64,000 bases of DNA from an uncultured Flavobacteriaceae bacterium (GCA_947494825.1 CANLWN010000001.1:558001-622000), one strand, 5' to 3'. Positions 43,473-53,370 are shown, counted from the first letter of the stretch. The notes: a model not told the origin generated them from the sequence alone. A program made the numbers and translations.

Positions 43473-43823
43473 CTATGCACCATCATTTCCTATCGGGTCA
43501 ATGGAGGCTGTTTCCATCATCAACATTACCGTCTTTTGCGGGGCCCTTGGCCTATGTAGTTTACCTTTGGTAATGGTTGTACCCTGATTGGGATTTAATT
43601 CAATTGTTCTGTCCTCCAGGTCAATGTAAAGTTTACCACTTAAAACAAAGAAGAATTCATCGTCCTTGGGGTGTTGGTGCCAATGATATTCCCCTTCAAC
43701 AATACCGATCCGTACCACGCTATCATTTACCTTGGTTAAGGTTTGATTAAACCATTTTTCATTGCATAAATCAATAATGGCTGGAACATCGATTACCTCT
43801 TGATGTTCAAATTTAATATCCAT
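43473..43823 (-). CDS. single-domain cupin protein
   Basis: A short cupin with GEYHWHQHPKDDEFFFVLSG (motif 1, metal-ligand His pair HWHQH and Glu) and LNPNQGTTITKGKLHRPRA (motif 2 with His). From the ATG at 43823 the product has 116 residues; in-frame starts at 43853 and 43907 are possible, but the domain begins near DIKFEHQEVI. Cupins of this sort may bind Fe, Mn or Zn and act as dioxygenases, isomerases or binding proteins. Function unknown. Confidence 0.82.
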   Translation of the reverse strand: MDIKFEHQEVIDVPAIIDLCNEKWFNQTLTKVNDSVVRIGIVEGEYHWHQHPKDDEFFFVLSGKLYIDLEDRTIELNPNQGTTITKGKLHRPRAPQKTVMLMMETASIDPIGNDGA

Positions 43824-44187
43824 TTGCTGTTTATAGTTATACTTCTTTTTCATTGCGTATCGTGTTTTTTTGTACCAAGCGTCGGTATAAGGGACATTGT
43901 ATTCCAATAGGGCGATATGACCTCAAATACCTTGGCATTGGTCGTTGATTGTTTTCATAATCCGAATTGCCATGCGGCCTGTATAAAAAGCATGGTAAGC
44001 GCCCTAAGAATATCGATCGATGCGAGTCTCATGTGTATGAAAATTGCATTCAATGTACTAAAATAATAGCGCACTTAGCAAAAAGAAGATGGTAGCTAAC
44101 TGATAAAGGGCACATTCAACATCAGCTGAACATGCCCTAAGGAACTACCCAATGAGATCATAGCCCTTTTCTTTCCGATCAAACGCG

Positions 44188-44520
44188 CTATTTCGAAACT
44201 TTTTTTAAGCGTAAGCTTCTTTCTTTGCGGATTCTGAACACTAGGTAAACCAAGATCGCGGCATTCACCAAGTGCCAAAAATACCAGCCGTACAGAACAA
44301 GCTTTTCTGTCAATAGCATTTCTTCAGACAAACCTGAACCTTTGGGTTCACCCCTGTACGTTCCATACCCATCAAGGAGCAGTTCGAAATGCACATAGGT
44401 CAGGGTATCTGCGATAAGGATCATGCCCAGAAACAGACCGTGCACCAGATAACTTTCCCTTTTTTTTACAAGCTTGGCATAGGTTGAACGTCTTTTCTTT
44501 TTGGTCGTTTTTCGCGTCAT
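44188..44520 (-). CDS. small membrane protein with basic termini
   Basis: The ATG at 44520 gives 110 residues with a very basic N-terminus (TRKTTKKKRRSTYAKLVKKR), two TM segments (about 30-50 and 75-95) and a basic tail. No domain recognised. The desaturase-NHL gene follows after 39 bp on the same strand and could be upstream in the same transcript. Confidence 0.65.
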   Translation of the reverse strand: MTRKTTKKKRRSTYAKLVKKRESYLVHGLFLGMILIADTLTYVHFELLLDGYGTYRGEPKGSGLSEEMLLTEKLVLYGWYFWHLVNAAILVYLVFRIRKERSLRLKKVSK

Positions 44521-44559
44521 TGTTACATGATATTGGAATACACATTGCATTGTTGTTTA

Positions 44560-46689
44560 TCAATTATCCTCTACCTTGCGTATCCTATGATTGGCATTGT
44601 CAATGACATAGATGGCACCCTCGGCATCCACGGCCATTCCCAGCGGGGTATTGAACTTTGCCTCTTCCGCTTTTCCATCCGCAAAGCCAAATTGACTGCC
44701 CGCCACTGTGCTTACCTCTACCTCCGGGGTTATTTTTCGGATTTTATGATTGAAGGTATCCGAGATATAAAAGCTGCCGGTACCGTCCGAAACCAGATTT
44801 CCCGGGAACAAAAACTTTGCTTCGCCCCGCGCGCCATCTGCATAACCTGGGTCACCTCCGGTCAAGGTTCCTGTTGCACCGTCCAAGGTCAGTATCCGTA
44901 TTTTATGATTTTCGGTATCCGCTACGAGTAATCGGGCGGAATCGTACATGACAATTCCGCTAGGTCTAAAAAATTTGGCTGCTGTCCCCATACCATCGGC
45001 ATGGCCTTTTGAGCTGCCTGCTAGGGTAGATACCAGAAAATCGCCGGGTGTATCCACAATCTTTCGGATACGGTGATTCCCGGTATCGGCTACATATATG
45101 GTTCCCTGTGCGTCTACGACAATGTCCCTGGGAAACTTGAACAAGGCCTTATCCGCAAGTCCATCCTCTAGGCCCGGCCCTATTCCGGCAATCGTACTCA
45201 CCAATCCATCCGGTGTTATTTTTCGGATTTTATGGTTCCAGTTGTCGGCCACATATAAATTGCCTTGTAGGTCTATGGCAAGGCCCATAGGATGATCAAA
45301 CTGGGCGGTCAGCGCCGGGCCATCGTTATATCCCTGTGTTCCCCCAGCAAACGTGCTAACGACACCCTGGGGAGTGACCCGCCTGATCCTATGATTTTCC
45401 GAATCCGATATATACATATTGCCCTGGGAGTCCATCACCACATCCATCGGGCTGGAAAATTTGGCCTCGGTAAGGGTTCCGTCCGCTAAACCCTTGTCCT
45501 CGCCTGCCAGGGTGGATACTTCCGTAGTGAATTCATATGTGAATACCGCAGCCAGCAGCGCAGAATTGGCCGTATTCACCTGAATATTGCCACTTAGGGC
45601 CCCTGCTGGAACTTCAACCTCGATCAGCGTATCTTCCAACTTCAGTATTGAGGCCGCTTTGCGGTTAAAAGTAACCTTCACGTTTTCAAGGTCGGTACCA
45701 AAATTGGCTCCTGTGATGGTGACCAGGGTTCCTTTAGGTCCCCGTAAGGGGGTTACCTCGTCAATAGATGAGGTAGGGGTCTCCGGTTGGGATTCCGGTT
45801 CCGGGTTTTCCTGTACAGGATCCGGGACCGCTTCTATACCATCATCTTTGCTACATCCCAGAGCGAAACAGACCAATAGGAGAAGCCCAAGTACCTTTGA
45901 AATCCTATTTTTTTCAAGGCGTTTCCGTTTTTTTTCTTCCCTTTCCCTATTCAGGTCTTTAAAGGACAACATCTGCAAAACCTTGGCCGAAGCCCCATAA
46001 TAAAACCCCGTTGGGTGTTCATAGTCCTTTGGGTTTTGGAAGGTTCCGAACAAGATGTCGAAGACCGGCAGGTCAGAGTAGTTGTGTTTGTGGATGCCTT
46101 TGGCATGATGTACGGTATGGCTTTCCGGCCTTTGAACGATATAGCCCAGCCAGCGTGGCGTTTTAATGTTTGCATGTTGGAACATCCCCAAAAAGTTGGT
46201 GACCAAGAGGGTTACGGTAATGGCCTGTGGCGATAGCCCTACCAAAAGGGCAAAACACACACTGCCCAGGACGGTCCATCCGATCATGTCCATAGGACTA
46301 AAATAGAAGGCCCCGTAGGTATCCAAGCGCTCCGCGCTGTGGTGCATCTGATGAAAAGTGCGCCAAAGAAAATTGGACGTATGCAAGGCCCTATGCCAGA
46401 CGTAAACGCCAAATTCATACAACAGCACACCTAGCAGACCTCCTCCTAAAGCACCCAGACCCGTTAGGTCAAAAAGCCTATAAGGTTCTAAATACGGATC
46501 GGTAAAAAGAGGTAGGTAGGATGATAAATAAAAGAAAAACGCAAAGGCCGTTAATCCTCGAACTTTCCAAAATTTGATTTTAGGTAACTGTCTTGCGGGA
46601 AACAGAGCTTCCCAAATCATAAGTATCATATAGATCGCTAATACGGCTAATGATACGGGGTCCAATAAAATTTCCAATGGTGTTGGCAT
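44560..46689 (-). CDS. sterol desaturase-like enzyme fused to IPT/TIG and NHL beta-propeller
   Basis: A 709-residue chimera. Residues 1-255 form a fatty acid hydroxylase/sterol desaturase with five TM-like segments and three His boxes: H99/H103 (WHRALH), H113/H116/H117 (FHQMHH), H191/H194/H195 (SHTVHH), the di-iron ligands. A basic stretch (about 249-263) is followed by a hydrophobic segment ending in a lipobox-like FALGC (C279), then an IPT/TIG domain (about 310-395) and about six NHL repeats (about 400-709; SDSENHRIRRVTPQG, ADTGNHRIRKI). The part from about 262 on looks just like an ordinary Bacteroidota lipoprotein. The gene begins at 46689, with a dyad 52 bp upstream. Confidence 0.85.
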   Translation of the reverse strand: MPTPLEILLDPVSLAVLAIYMILMIWEALFPARQLPKIKFWKVRGLTAFAFFFYLSSYLPLFTDPYLEPYRLFDLTGLGALGGGLLGVLLYEFGVYVWHRALHTSNFLWRTFHQMHHSAERLDTYGAFYFSPMDMIGWTVLGSVCFALLVGLSPQAITVTLLVTNFLGMFQHANIKTPRWLGYIVQRPESHTVHHAKGIHKHNYSDLPVFDILFGTFQNPKDYEHPTGFYYGASAKVLQMLSFKDLNREREEKKRKRLEKNRISKVLGLLLLVCFALGCSKDDGIEAVPDPVQENPEPESQPETPTSSIDEVTPLRGPKGTLVTITGANFGTDLENVKVTFNRKAASILKLEDTLIEVEVPAGALSGNIQVNTANSALLAAVFTYEFTTEVSTLAGEDKGLADGTLTEAKFSSPMDVVMDSQGNMYISDSENHRIRRVTPQGVVSTFAGGTQGYNDGPALTAQFDHPMGLAIDLQGNLYVADNWNHKIRKITPDGLVSTIAGIGPGLEDGLADKALFKFPRDIVVDAQGTIYVADTGNHRIRKIVDTPGDFLVSTLAGSSKGHADGMGTAAKFFRPSGIVMYDSARLLVADTENHKIRILTLDGATGTLTGGDPGYADGARGEAKFLFPGNLVSDGTGSFYISDTFNHKIRKITPEVEVSTVAGSQFGFADGKAEEAKFNTPLGMAVDAEGAIYVIDNANHRIRKVEDN

Positions 46690-46740
46690 AACATTTGTTT
46701 TTAAAAAATTTATACCGCAAACCTAGGCCGACCATCCTCC

Positions 46741-46764
46741 ATGCCACAACCCGTAATGTGGCAT
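46741..46764. promoter_or_regulatory. inverted repeat upstream of the desaturase-NHL gene
   Basis: ATGCCACA (46741-46748) and TGTGGCAT (46757-46764) are perfect 8-bp arms eight bases apart, ending about 52 bp from the start codon of the fusion gene. In the same gap a word (A/G)ATGTTGC repeats at 46775-46783, 46825-46833 and 46846-46854, two of them 21 bases apart. Possible operator sites for the adjacent AraC-containing sensor. Confidence 0.55.
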
Positions 46765-46918
46765 ACACTTTAAAAGATGTTGCGTATAAATCATTGATTT
46801 TCAATTCATAGGAAAATAGGAAAGAAATGTTGCACCCTTTATAAGAGATGTTGCAAGGTGTTAAAATGTGATGGGGCGATTTTTTACAAAAACGGAGGCG
46901 TAGATCCGGGTACTGATA

Positions 46919-49900
46919 TCACTTGGAAACCGTACTTGGAGCCATGCCAAATTGCTCCTGAAAGCATTTTGAGAAATACGAAGGGTTTTGAAATCCGGTC
47001 TCATAGGCTACTTCGGTAACCGTGGCACCTTGTTGCTTTAGCATATCCATAGCCCGGTGAAGTCTAAAAGATCGGATGAACTCGTTGGGGGTAAAATTGG
47101 TGATCGCCTTAATTTTTCGGAACAACTGCGATCGACTAAGGCCTACGGAATAGGCGAGTTCCACTACTCCAAATAAGGAATTGGAGATTTCCGCTTCCAA
47201 TTGTTCGGTTACCTTCTCCATAAAAACGGTGTCCATGGAGTTCATCCGAATCTTCTTGGGCATCAAGATATCCCCGGTACCAAAATGGGTCTGTATCTTT
47301 TCGCGAAGTTTAATCAGGTTTTTTAGCCGAATAAGGAGCTCTTCGGTATCAAAAGGCTTAGTGAGATAATCGTCTGCGAGACTTTTTAATCCCTCTATCC
47401 TATCCTCTTTGGACGATTTGGCGGTAAGTAAAATAACAGGAATGTGGCTGGTGCGCATATCTTCCTTTAATAGTTTACATACTTGAAGTCCATCCATTTT
47501 GGGCATCATCAAATCGCTCAAGACAATATCCGGGGTATGTTCAATGGCCATGGCCACCCCTTCTTCGCCATTTACAGCTTCCAGTACCGTGTACGATTCG
47601 CTCAATATATCCCGAATATAACTTCTTAGGTCCTGATTGTCCTCGATCATCAAAACCACGGGAAGTTCCTGGTCCACCTTGCTCACCATCGCGGGTTCTG
47701 AAATGGTTTCCGCTACCTCTATGCTAGTGACGGTTTCCTTGACCTGGCTTATACTAACAATCTCCTCCTCCTTTAAATGTGCTTTTCCCAATGGCAACAA
47801 TACCTGGAACGTACTGCCCTTGCCCACCTCGCTTTTAACCTTCACCGACCCTTTGTGCAACTCCACCAGTTCCTTTATCAAGGCCAATCCAATTCCAGTA
47901 CCTGTAACGTCCTCTGCATCCGCGTTGGAGGCTTGGTAAAATCTGTCAAAAATGTGTTCCAGTTCCTGTTCGGGAATCCCGGTGCCCGTATCCGAGACCG
48001 AAATGGCCAGATATTCGCTTTTTTCTTTGTTTTTTTCACGAACTTCCACGGAAATTTGTCCCCCGGGAGAGGTATACTTAAAGGCATTGGACAGGAGGTT
48101 AAGGATAACCTTCTCTATTTTTTCCTGATCTACGTACAAAAAGTGGGATGCTTTTTCTGAAGTAAAATGCAGCTTTATTTGCTTGGTTTCCGCAAAGGAA
48201 TTGAAGGACGTTACCCAACCTTTTAACAGCGGCACTACGTCTATCAGCGCGGTTTTCACCGTTATCTTCCCGGATTCGATCTTAGAGAGATCCAACAGTT
48301 GATTGATAAGTTTTAGCAGCCGATTGCCATTGCGCTCTATAATGTCTACCGTAGGTTGCAATGAACTGTCCACATGCTTTCGAATACTGTTGAGCGGCCC
48401 TAAAATTAAGGTAAGTGGTGTTCTGAACTCATGGGAAATGTTGTTAAAGAAGCGCGATTTTAACCGATCCAATTTCTCCAGCTCCAAGCGTTGGGTCTCT
48501 TCTGCAATCAGTAGTTCCTTGTTCTTTTTGTTGCGGTACATTAAAAATTGAAAAAGAAGCAAGGCAAAGGCCAGGACAACAAGTATACCCACCGCAAAGA
48601 TATTTCGCCAAAGGGTTCTATTCTCATTTTCCTGTTGCAGGTTTACAATTTCCTTTTCCTGTTTCTCGGTATCATATTTCGCCTGGACTTCGGCCAGTTC
48701 CCTATTTTTTCGCGTCTGGAGAAAACTGTCCTGAACAATCTTAAAACGTTTAAAATACGCAAGGGATTTTTTGTAGTTGCCCTGTTTTTCCTCAAGGCTC
48801 GATAAATTTTTGTACGTACTGCGTAGACCAAAGTACTTGTCCTTTGCAAGCCGTATCTCCAAGGCCCTATCCAAATAGTTTGATGCACTGTCCAAGGTAT
48901 TGGTGCTCAGATATATTTCTCCCAATTTATCAAAGATGAACTCCAAGGACCATTGCTGTGGGGTGGGTTCGCAATAGGATTTGGCCTTTAGGTAATGGCT
49001 TATGGCTTCATCGTATTTTTGTTGAAATTGATAGGTCTCCCCCAAATTGGAATAGGACCTGATGATGCCTATGGGCGACTTAAGGTCTAAATTTATGTTC
49101 AGGGACTTTTTGTGGTAGATCAAGGCACTGTCGTACTTGGCCCAATCTACATAGGCCACACCCATATTGTTGTAGATTCTGGCAATGCTGGATTTGTCCC
49201 CTATACTTTCATATCCTTCCAAACTTTGGCGATAGTACGCCAATGCGGTTTCAAAGTTACCTTTCTCCTCGTGCAGTACCCCTAGGGATAAATTGGAATT
49301 TGATAGTCCCCGTATATCCTGGATGGTCTCTTTGATCGCCCGGCCTTTTGTAAAATACTCCAGGGCCTTCTCCTCATTGTTCAAATCGTCATAGAGCACG
49401 CCCATTCGGTAATAAATATCCGAAATACCCTTTTTGTCGTTCCCTTTTTCATAGATCCTGAGGCTCTGATTGTAATGGTTCATGGAGGCATCGTAATTAT
49501 CCAATACCGTCTCGTGCTTTCCCAATTCCAAATAGGCATTGGCCAAGGTGGTCCCGTCCCCCTGTTCTTCCAGAATTTCCAAACCCGCTTTGAATTCCTG
49601 TTTCGCTTCGGTATGCTGTCCTTTTCTTGAATAGACCCTGGCCTTGGCAATGTGATTTTTTGCCAATAGCAAGCTATAGTTCAACCGTTTGGCGATGGTA
49701 ATGGAATGGCCCAAAGCCTGAATAGCGGCTTCATAGTTGCCTTTGATAATAAGTGCTTGACCCTTTACATAATGCGCTGTGGCCTGGGGTTCGGGAAACT
49801 GTTCCATTACTGGGGAATTGATGTTGTTTTCAATCAATTCAAGCGTTTTGGAAGCATCCCTATCCAGATATAGTTCCGCCAGACGGTTGGTAGCAATTAA

Positions 49901-50023
49901 TTGTTCCTGACCTGTTGCCGAACGTACCACTAGGGCCAGACTATCTATTTGTTTTGTCTGGCAAAGCCCTTCGGATAGGAAAAGGGAAACTATTGCACCC
50001 ACCAAGAATAGGTTTCTCCTCAC
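46919..50023 (-). CDS. TPR hybrid two-component sensor with AraC output
   Basis: At 1034 residues the protein has a signal peptide, about ten TPR units (about 55-440; periplasmic), a TM helix (about 470-492), a HisKA domain with the phosphorylated His in NISHEFRTPLTL (about 532), HATPase_c with DTGTGIPEQELEHIF and GTGIGLAL, a receiver with phospho-Asp in DLMMPKMDG (about 838), and a C-terminal AraC domain with YETGFQNPSYFSKCFQ. This single-chain sensor-regulator resembles the HTCS proteins of Bacteroidota, with TPRs in place of the usual sensor propeller. Targets are not fixed; the flanking desaturase-NHL fusion and the S41-TPR gene are candidates. Confidence 0.92.
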   Translation of the reverse strand: MRRNLFLVGAIVSLFLSEGLCQTKQIDSLALVVRSATGQEQLIATNRLAELYLDRDASKTLELIENNINSPVMEQFPEPQATAHYVKGQALIIKGNYEAAIQALGHSITIAKRLNYSLLLAKNHIAKARVYSRKGQHTEAKQEFKAGLEILEEQGDGTTLANAYLELGKHETVLDNYDASMNHYNQSLRIYEKGNDKKGISDIYYRMGVLYDDLNNEEKALEYFTKGRAIKETIQDIRGLSNSNLSLGVLHEEKGNFETALAYYRQSLEGYESIGDKSSIARIYNNMGVAYVDWAKYDSALIYHKKSLNINLDLKSPIGIIRSYSNLGETYQFQQKYDEAISHYLKAKSYCEPTPQQWSLEFIFDKLGEIYLSTNTLDSASNYLDRALEIRLAKDKYFGLRSTYKNLSSLEEKQGNYKKSLAYFKRFKIVQDSFLQTRKNRELAEVQAKYDTEKQEKEIVNLQQENENRTLWRNIFAVGILVVLAFALLLFQFLMYRNKKNKELLIAEETQRLELEKLDRLKSRFFNNISHEFRTPLTLILGPLNSIRKHVDSSLQPTVDIIERNGNRLLKLINQLLDLSKIESGKITVKTALIDVVPLLKGWVTSFNSFAETKQIKLHFTSEKASHFLYVDQEKIEKVILNLLSNAFKYTSPGGQISVEVREKNKEKSEYLAISVSDTGTGIPEQELEHIFDRFYQASNADAEDVTGTGIGLALIKELVELHKGSVKVKSEVGKGSTFQVLLPLGKAHLKEEEIVSISQVKETVTSIEVAETISEPAMVSKVDQELPVVLMIEDNQDLRSYIRDILSESYTVLEAVNGEEGVAMAIEHTPDIVLSDLMMPKMDGLQVCKLLKEDMRTSHIPVILLTAKSSKEDRIEGLKSLADDYLTKPFDTEELLIRLKNLIKLREKIQTHFGTGDILMPKKIRMNSMDTVFMEKVTEQLEAEISNSLFGVVELAYSVGLSRSQLFRKIKAITNFTPNEFIRSFRLHRAMDMLKQQGATVTEVAYETGFQNPSYFSKCFQEQFGMAPSTVSK

Positions 50024-50134
50024 AATATACCGGTGTTTGTTGAAAGCCTAGCTAATTTAAGGCATTATCAACAATAAAACATCATGGTCAAGGAAGCTAA
50101 CCCATTTGCAAGTGCGAAAAGGTTTGGGTATTTT

Positions 50135-51880
50135 CTAATCCCTATCCTGGTCTGCGAGGTAGTCGAGAATAGCTGTCAAAGAAGGATCTCTATTTTGTTC
50201 ATAATCAGTGGCGGTCAGCGGGGCCCCAAGTTCCGGGGCAATCCATTTTCGGGTATCGAGCGAATTCAATCCCCCGATCCAAGCGGTATTGGAGATACTT
50301 ATAGTTAAACGGCTGTATGGCAACCGAATGTTTTTTTCCTCCCCTACAAAGTTGGGGCTAGACCCTGTGGGCTCCCCTACAAATATGGCATTCGTCCACT
50401 TTTCGAGTGCTGAGGACAGGTTCATGGCGGCCGAAAAGGTATTGCGGCCGGTAATGACAAATAAGCTGCCTCTTTGGTTTATACGTTCATTTTTAATAAT
50501 CGATTTGATTAGAGGCTTCATCAAACGGGTATTCCCTCCATTGTTTAATCGCAAATCAATGATCAAAGCCCTTGCATTCTTTTCTTCCAATTGACCCATG
50601 ACCTGTTCCATATACCTTTCAAGGGTAAGGTCTTTTTTGTTGCGGATTTTGTTAATCTGCAGGTACAATAGGTTGTTGTCCCGGAGCTGGGTGTGCCAAA
50701 AAAGGCTATCTGGATTTTGGAGATAATACGGGACATCTCTCCCGGCATTGTCCCTCATATTCACCCAAGATTGGGGCGCAGTACTTTTTTGATAGCGCTT
50801 TGTCAGCAGTTGGTCGGTCTGCAACACAACGGTTTCCTCAGCGCCTTGGTCGTCTCCGAGGGTAAATTCAACGTTCCTCAATGAGTTAGTGGCACCGTAG
50901 TACTTCAAAATTTCGGGAAGTACCAAATACCAGGGTGTTTGCCAATAAAACTGCATCCGGTTGTCATTGCCGTGGTGGTAGCGCCACAGATCATCTTCAA
51001 TATCCCTGATGTCCCTATCCCCTATTTTTAGAACGCGCTTGCCCACCAGGTCCTTATATTTTTCCGAAGCCGCCCTTACATAGAGCTCCGTGCCAAAATA
51101 ATAGAGCATCAGGGGTAAATGGTGAAAAGCCAGTTTTTCATGGGAAGGAAGTCGTGGGTTATATACCACAGTATGACCGTCGTTGACCATAGCGGCAATA
51201 CGTTGAAACTCGCAGACAATTTCGTAATCCTCCAGTAACGGTATGAGCTTTCGAGTCCTTGCAATAACAGTTTCCCAATTGTTCCTGTCAACATGGGCAA
51301 AAGGTGCTATATGGGTATCCTCAATCAGCAATTTCAGATAATCCAGATCGGCCTCCCAAGCCTCGTTTCTTGTATGTTGTTTAGGCAAGGTCCTGCCTGT
51401 AATGGTTTTTACATATCTCGGGTCATTTCGAAAGAAATCAAAAAGCGGATCTTTGATAATACGGCCCTGCAGTTCAATATTTAAGGTAAAGGCCTTTAGC
51501 AAATAGTCCAATGCCTCTTTTTTGTTTCCCTGCTGTACGTGTGCCTTACTCAAGGCCAGATAGGTATAACTTAGTCCGTTCGTGGAACCCTCCAGCGCAA
51601 CATTTCTCTGGAAGGCCTCTATGGCCGCCTCAAAGTTTCCCAGTCGGTATTGGACATCCCCAACGAGATAGTGAAAATCATCGTTATAGGGACTTTTGTC
51701 CGAAAGTTGAAGCAGCAATGGCAGGGCTTCCCTAAGCTTCCCCTCGGTGTAAAGTGTATACGCATTATCCACCTCCAATTTCGTGCTTGTAGCCTGACCC
51801 ATGCTTACATTGGAACCTATCAAACAGGACCATAGCAACCAAATCGGGGGGCTGGACAGTTGTTTAAAAAAAGAGGCCAT
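50135..51880 (-). CDS. exported TPR/S41-type protease
   Basis: The 581-residue protein has a signal peptide (1-28), two or three TPR units (about 35-140) and an S41/tail-specific-like protease region. Near the C-terminus ALIIDLRLNNGGNTRLM and TGRNTFSAAMNLSSAL are seen: the Ser of TFSAAM is the expected nucleophile, while the usual Lys four residues downstream is not obvious, as in the Tricorn-core-like/Bacteroidota branch. An acidic PDZ-like segment may lie in between (VGKRVLKIGDRDIRDIEDDLW). It is likely periplasmic, acting on peptides or protein tails. It lies 112 bp upstream of the hybrid sensor gene, on the same strand. Confidence 0.85.
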   Translation of the reverse strand: MASFFKQLSSPPIWLLWSCLIGSNVSMGQATSTKLEVDNAYTLYTEGKLREALPLLLQLSDKSPYNDDFHYLVGDVQYRLGNFEAAIEAFQRNVALEGSTNGLSYTYLALSKAHVQQGNKKEALDYLLKAFTLNIELQGRIIKDPLFDFFRNDPRYVKTITGRTLPKQHTRNEAWEADLDYLKLLIEDTHIAPFAHVDRNNWETVIARTRKLIPLLEDYEIVCEFQRIAAMVNDGHTVVYNPRLPSHEKLAFHHLPLMLYYFGTELYVRAASEKYKDLVGKRVLKIGDRDIRDIEDDLWRYHHGNDNRMQFYWQTPWYLVLPEILKYYGATNSLRNVEFTLGDDQGAEETVVLQTDQLLTKRYQKSTAPQSWVNMRDNAGRDVPYYLQNPDSLFWHTQLRDNNLLYLQINKIRNKKDLTLERYMEQVMGQLEEKNARALIIDLRLNNGGNTRLMKPLIKSIIKNERINQRGSLFVITGRNTFSAAMNLSSALEKWTNAIFVGEPTGSSPNFVGEEKNIRLPYSRLTISISNTAWIGGLNSLDTRKWIAPELGAPLTATDYEQNRDPSLTAILDYLADQDRD

Positions 51881-52046
51881 TTTAAAAAGGTATACTATGA
51901 AGATGAAGCATACCTGGTTTTGTTACACTATTTGAAGATTTGTTCCAGGATTTTATCCTGATTATCCAAACATACTGTTGTTTAATCACCAAACTGAAGT
52001 TGGATGTTGGGAAAATACGTTTTGCAGCTATTGGGCCGAGTTTCGG

Positions 52047-53075
52047 TTACCGGATCAATACATTTTTATAGCGTTCCCTATACTTTAGTGCCATACCTGT
52101 TCCGCGAATCACCGCCCTCAGCGGGTCTTCATCGATAAAGACGGGCAGATCTGTTTTGCGGGACACCCTTTTGTCCAGACCCCGAAGCATGGAACCACCG
52201 CCCGCCATGTAAATGCCCGTGTTATAAATATCCCCAGCCAATTCGGGCGGAGTCCGGGAAAGGATTTCCATAATCGCATCTTCTACCCTACTGATGGATT
52301 TTTCCAGGGCCTCCGCTATTTCCTTGTGGCAAACCTGTACCTGTTTTGGCTTGCCGGTCAATAGGTCCCTGCCATGGACCGATTTTTTATCGGGGGGCTC
52401 CTGCAGATCTTTGATTGCCGAACCAACGTCTATTTTGATTTTTTCTGCGGTACGCTCCCCAATGTACAGGTTATGTTGCCTGCGCATATAATAAATAATG
52501 TCGTTGGAAAAAACATCCCCGGCAATTTTAATGGATTTGTCACAGACAATGCCGCCCAGGGCGATAACCGCAATTTCCGTTGTGCCCCCGCCTATGTCCA
52601 CGATCATATGCCCCTTGGGCAGCATAACCTCCAAACCGATACCAATGGCCGCTGCCATAGGCTCATGGATCAGATACACTTCCTTACCGTTGACGCGTTC
52701 CGCGGATTCCTTGACCGCCCGCATCTCCACCCCTGTAATGCCCGATGGAATGCAGATGACCATACGCAACGCGGGGAGAAACCACCTTTTCTTAAGGGCA
52801 GGAATATTTCTGATGAGTATGCTGATCATCTTTTCGGAAGCATCAAAGTCCGCGATCACCCCATCTTTCAAGGGTCGTATGGTTTTAATGTTTTCGTGGG
52901 TCTTCCCCAACATGGTATTGGCCTCCTTGCCTATGGCAATGATTTTGCCCGTTAACTGGTCCCTAGCCACGATCGAGGGACTGTCCACAACCACTTTGTC
53001 CATGTGCATGATAAGGGTATTCGCTGTCCCTAGGTCGATTGCGATCTCCTCGATCAAAAAATCAAAAAAACCCAT
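52047..53075 (-). CDS. MreB-family actin-like protein
   Basis: The 342-residue protein has the MreB ATPase signature: IAIDLGTANTLIMH (phosphate 1), VDIGGGTTEIAVIALG (phosphate 2) and GIYMAGGGSMLRGL (adenosine). MreB organises cell wall synthesis in rod-shaped cells as membrane-bound filaments. No mreC, mreD or pbp2 gene follows, unlike the usual cluster, so this may be a second copy in addition to the canonical one (inference). Length and motifs are intact. Confidence 0.92.
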   Translation of the reverse strand: MGFFDFLIEEIAIDLGTANTLIMHMDKVVVDSPSIVARDQLTGKIIAIGKEANTMLGKTHENIKTIRPLKDGVIADFDASEKMISILIRNIPALKKRWFLPALRMVICIPSGITGVEMRAVKESAERVNGKEVYLIHEPMAAAIGIGLEVMLPKGHMIVDIGGGTTEIAVIALGGIVCDKSIKIAGDVFSNDIIYYMRRQHNLYIGERTAEKIKIDVGSAIKDLQEPPDKKSVHGRDLLTGKPKQVQVCHKEIAEALEKSISRVEDAIMEILSRTPPELAGDIYNTGIYMAGGGSMLRGLDKRVSRKTDLPVFIDEDPLRAVIRGTGMALKYRERYKNVLIR

Positions 53076-53370
53076 TTTATTCGGTTTGGTTCTTGGTTTT
53101 GCACCTGCGCCTGTGGCGCAATAGTGGGCCCAAGTTCACGATTAAATGATTGGAAAAGAAAGTCGGTGTAATAAATGGTCGTGTATGGGGATAAGTGGGC
53201 AGTGAACAATAAACAATGAACAATTAGCAATGGATGAGAAGCCTGAAACGGTTTGCAGTTGGCAGTGTTAAGTTATGGGTTAAGGAGTTATCGGTTGACT
53301 GTAAAAAGCAGCAATGGTCAGCTGTTAGAGTCGAGTGTCAATTGTTAAGTTGAGTGTTCAAAATTCTTAG

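Noticed and set aside
44560-46689. Splitting the desaturase-NHL gene at the junction into two genes
   Set aside because: The frame is open throughout and no start codon exists between the two parts near the lipobox; the possibility of an error at the T-runs is kept as a finding instead.
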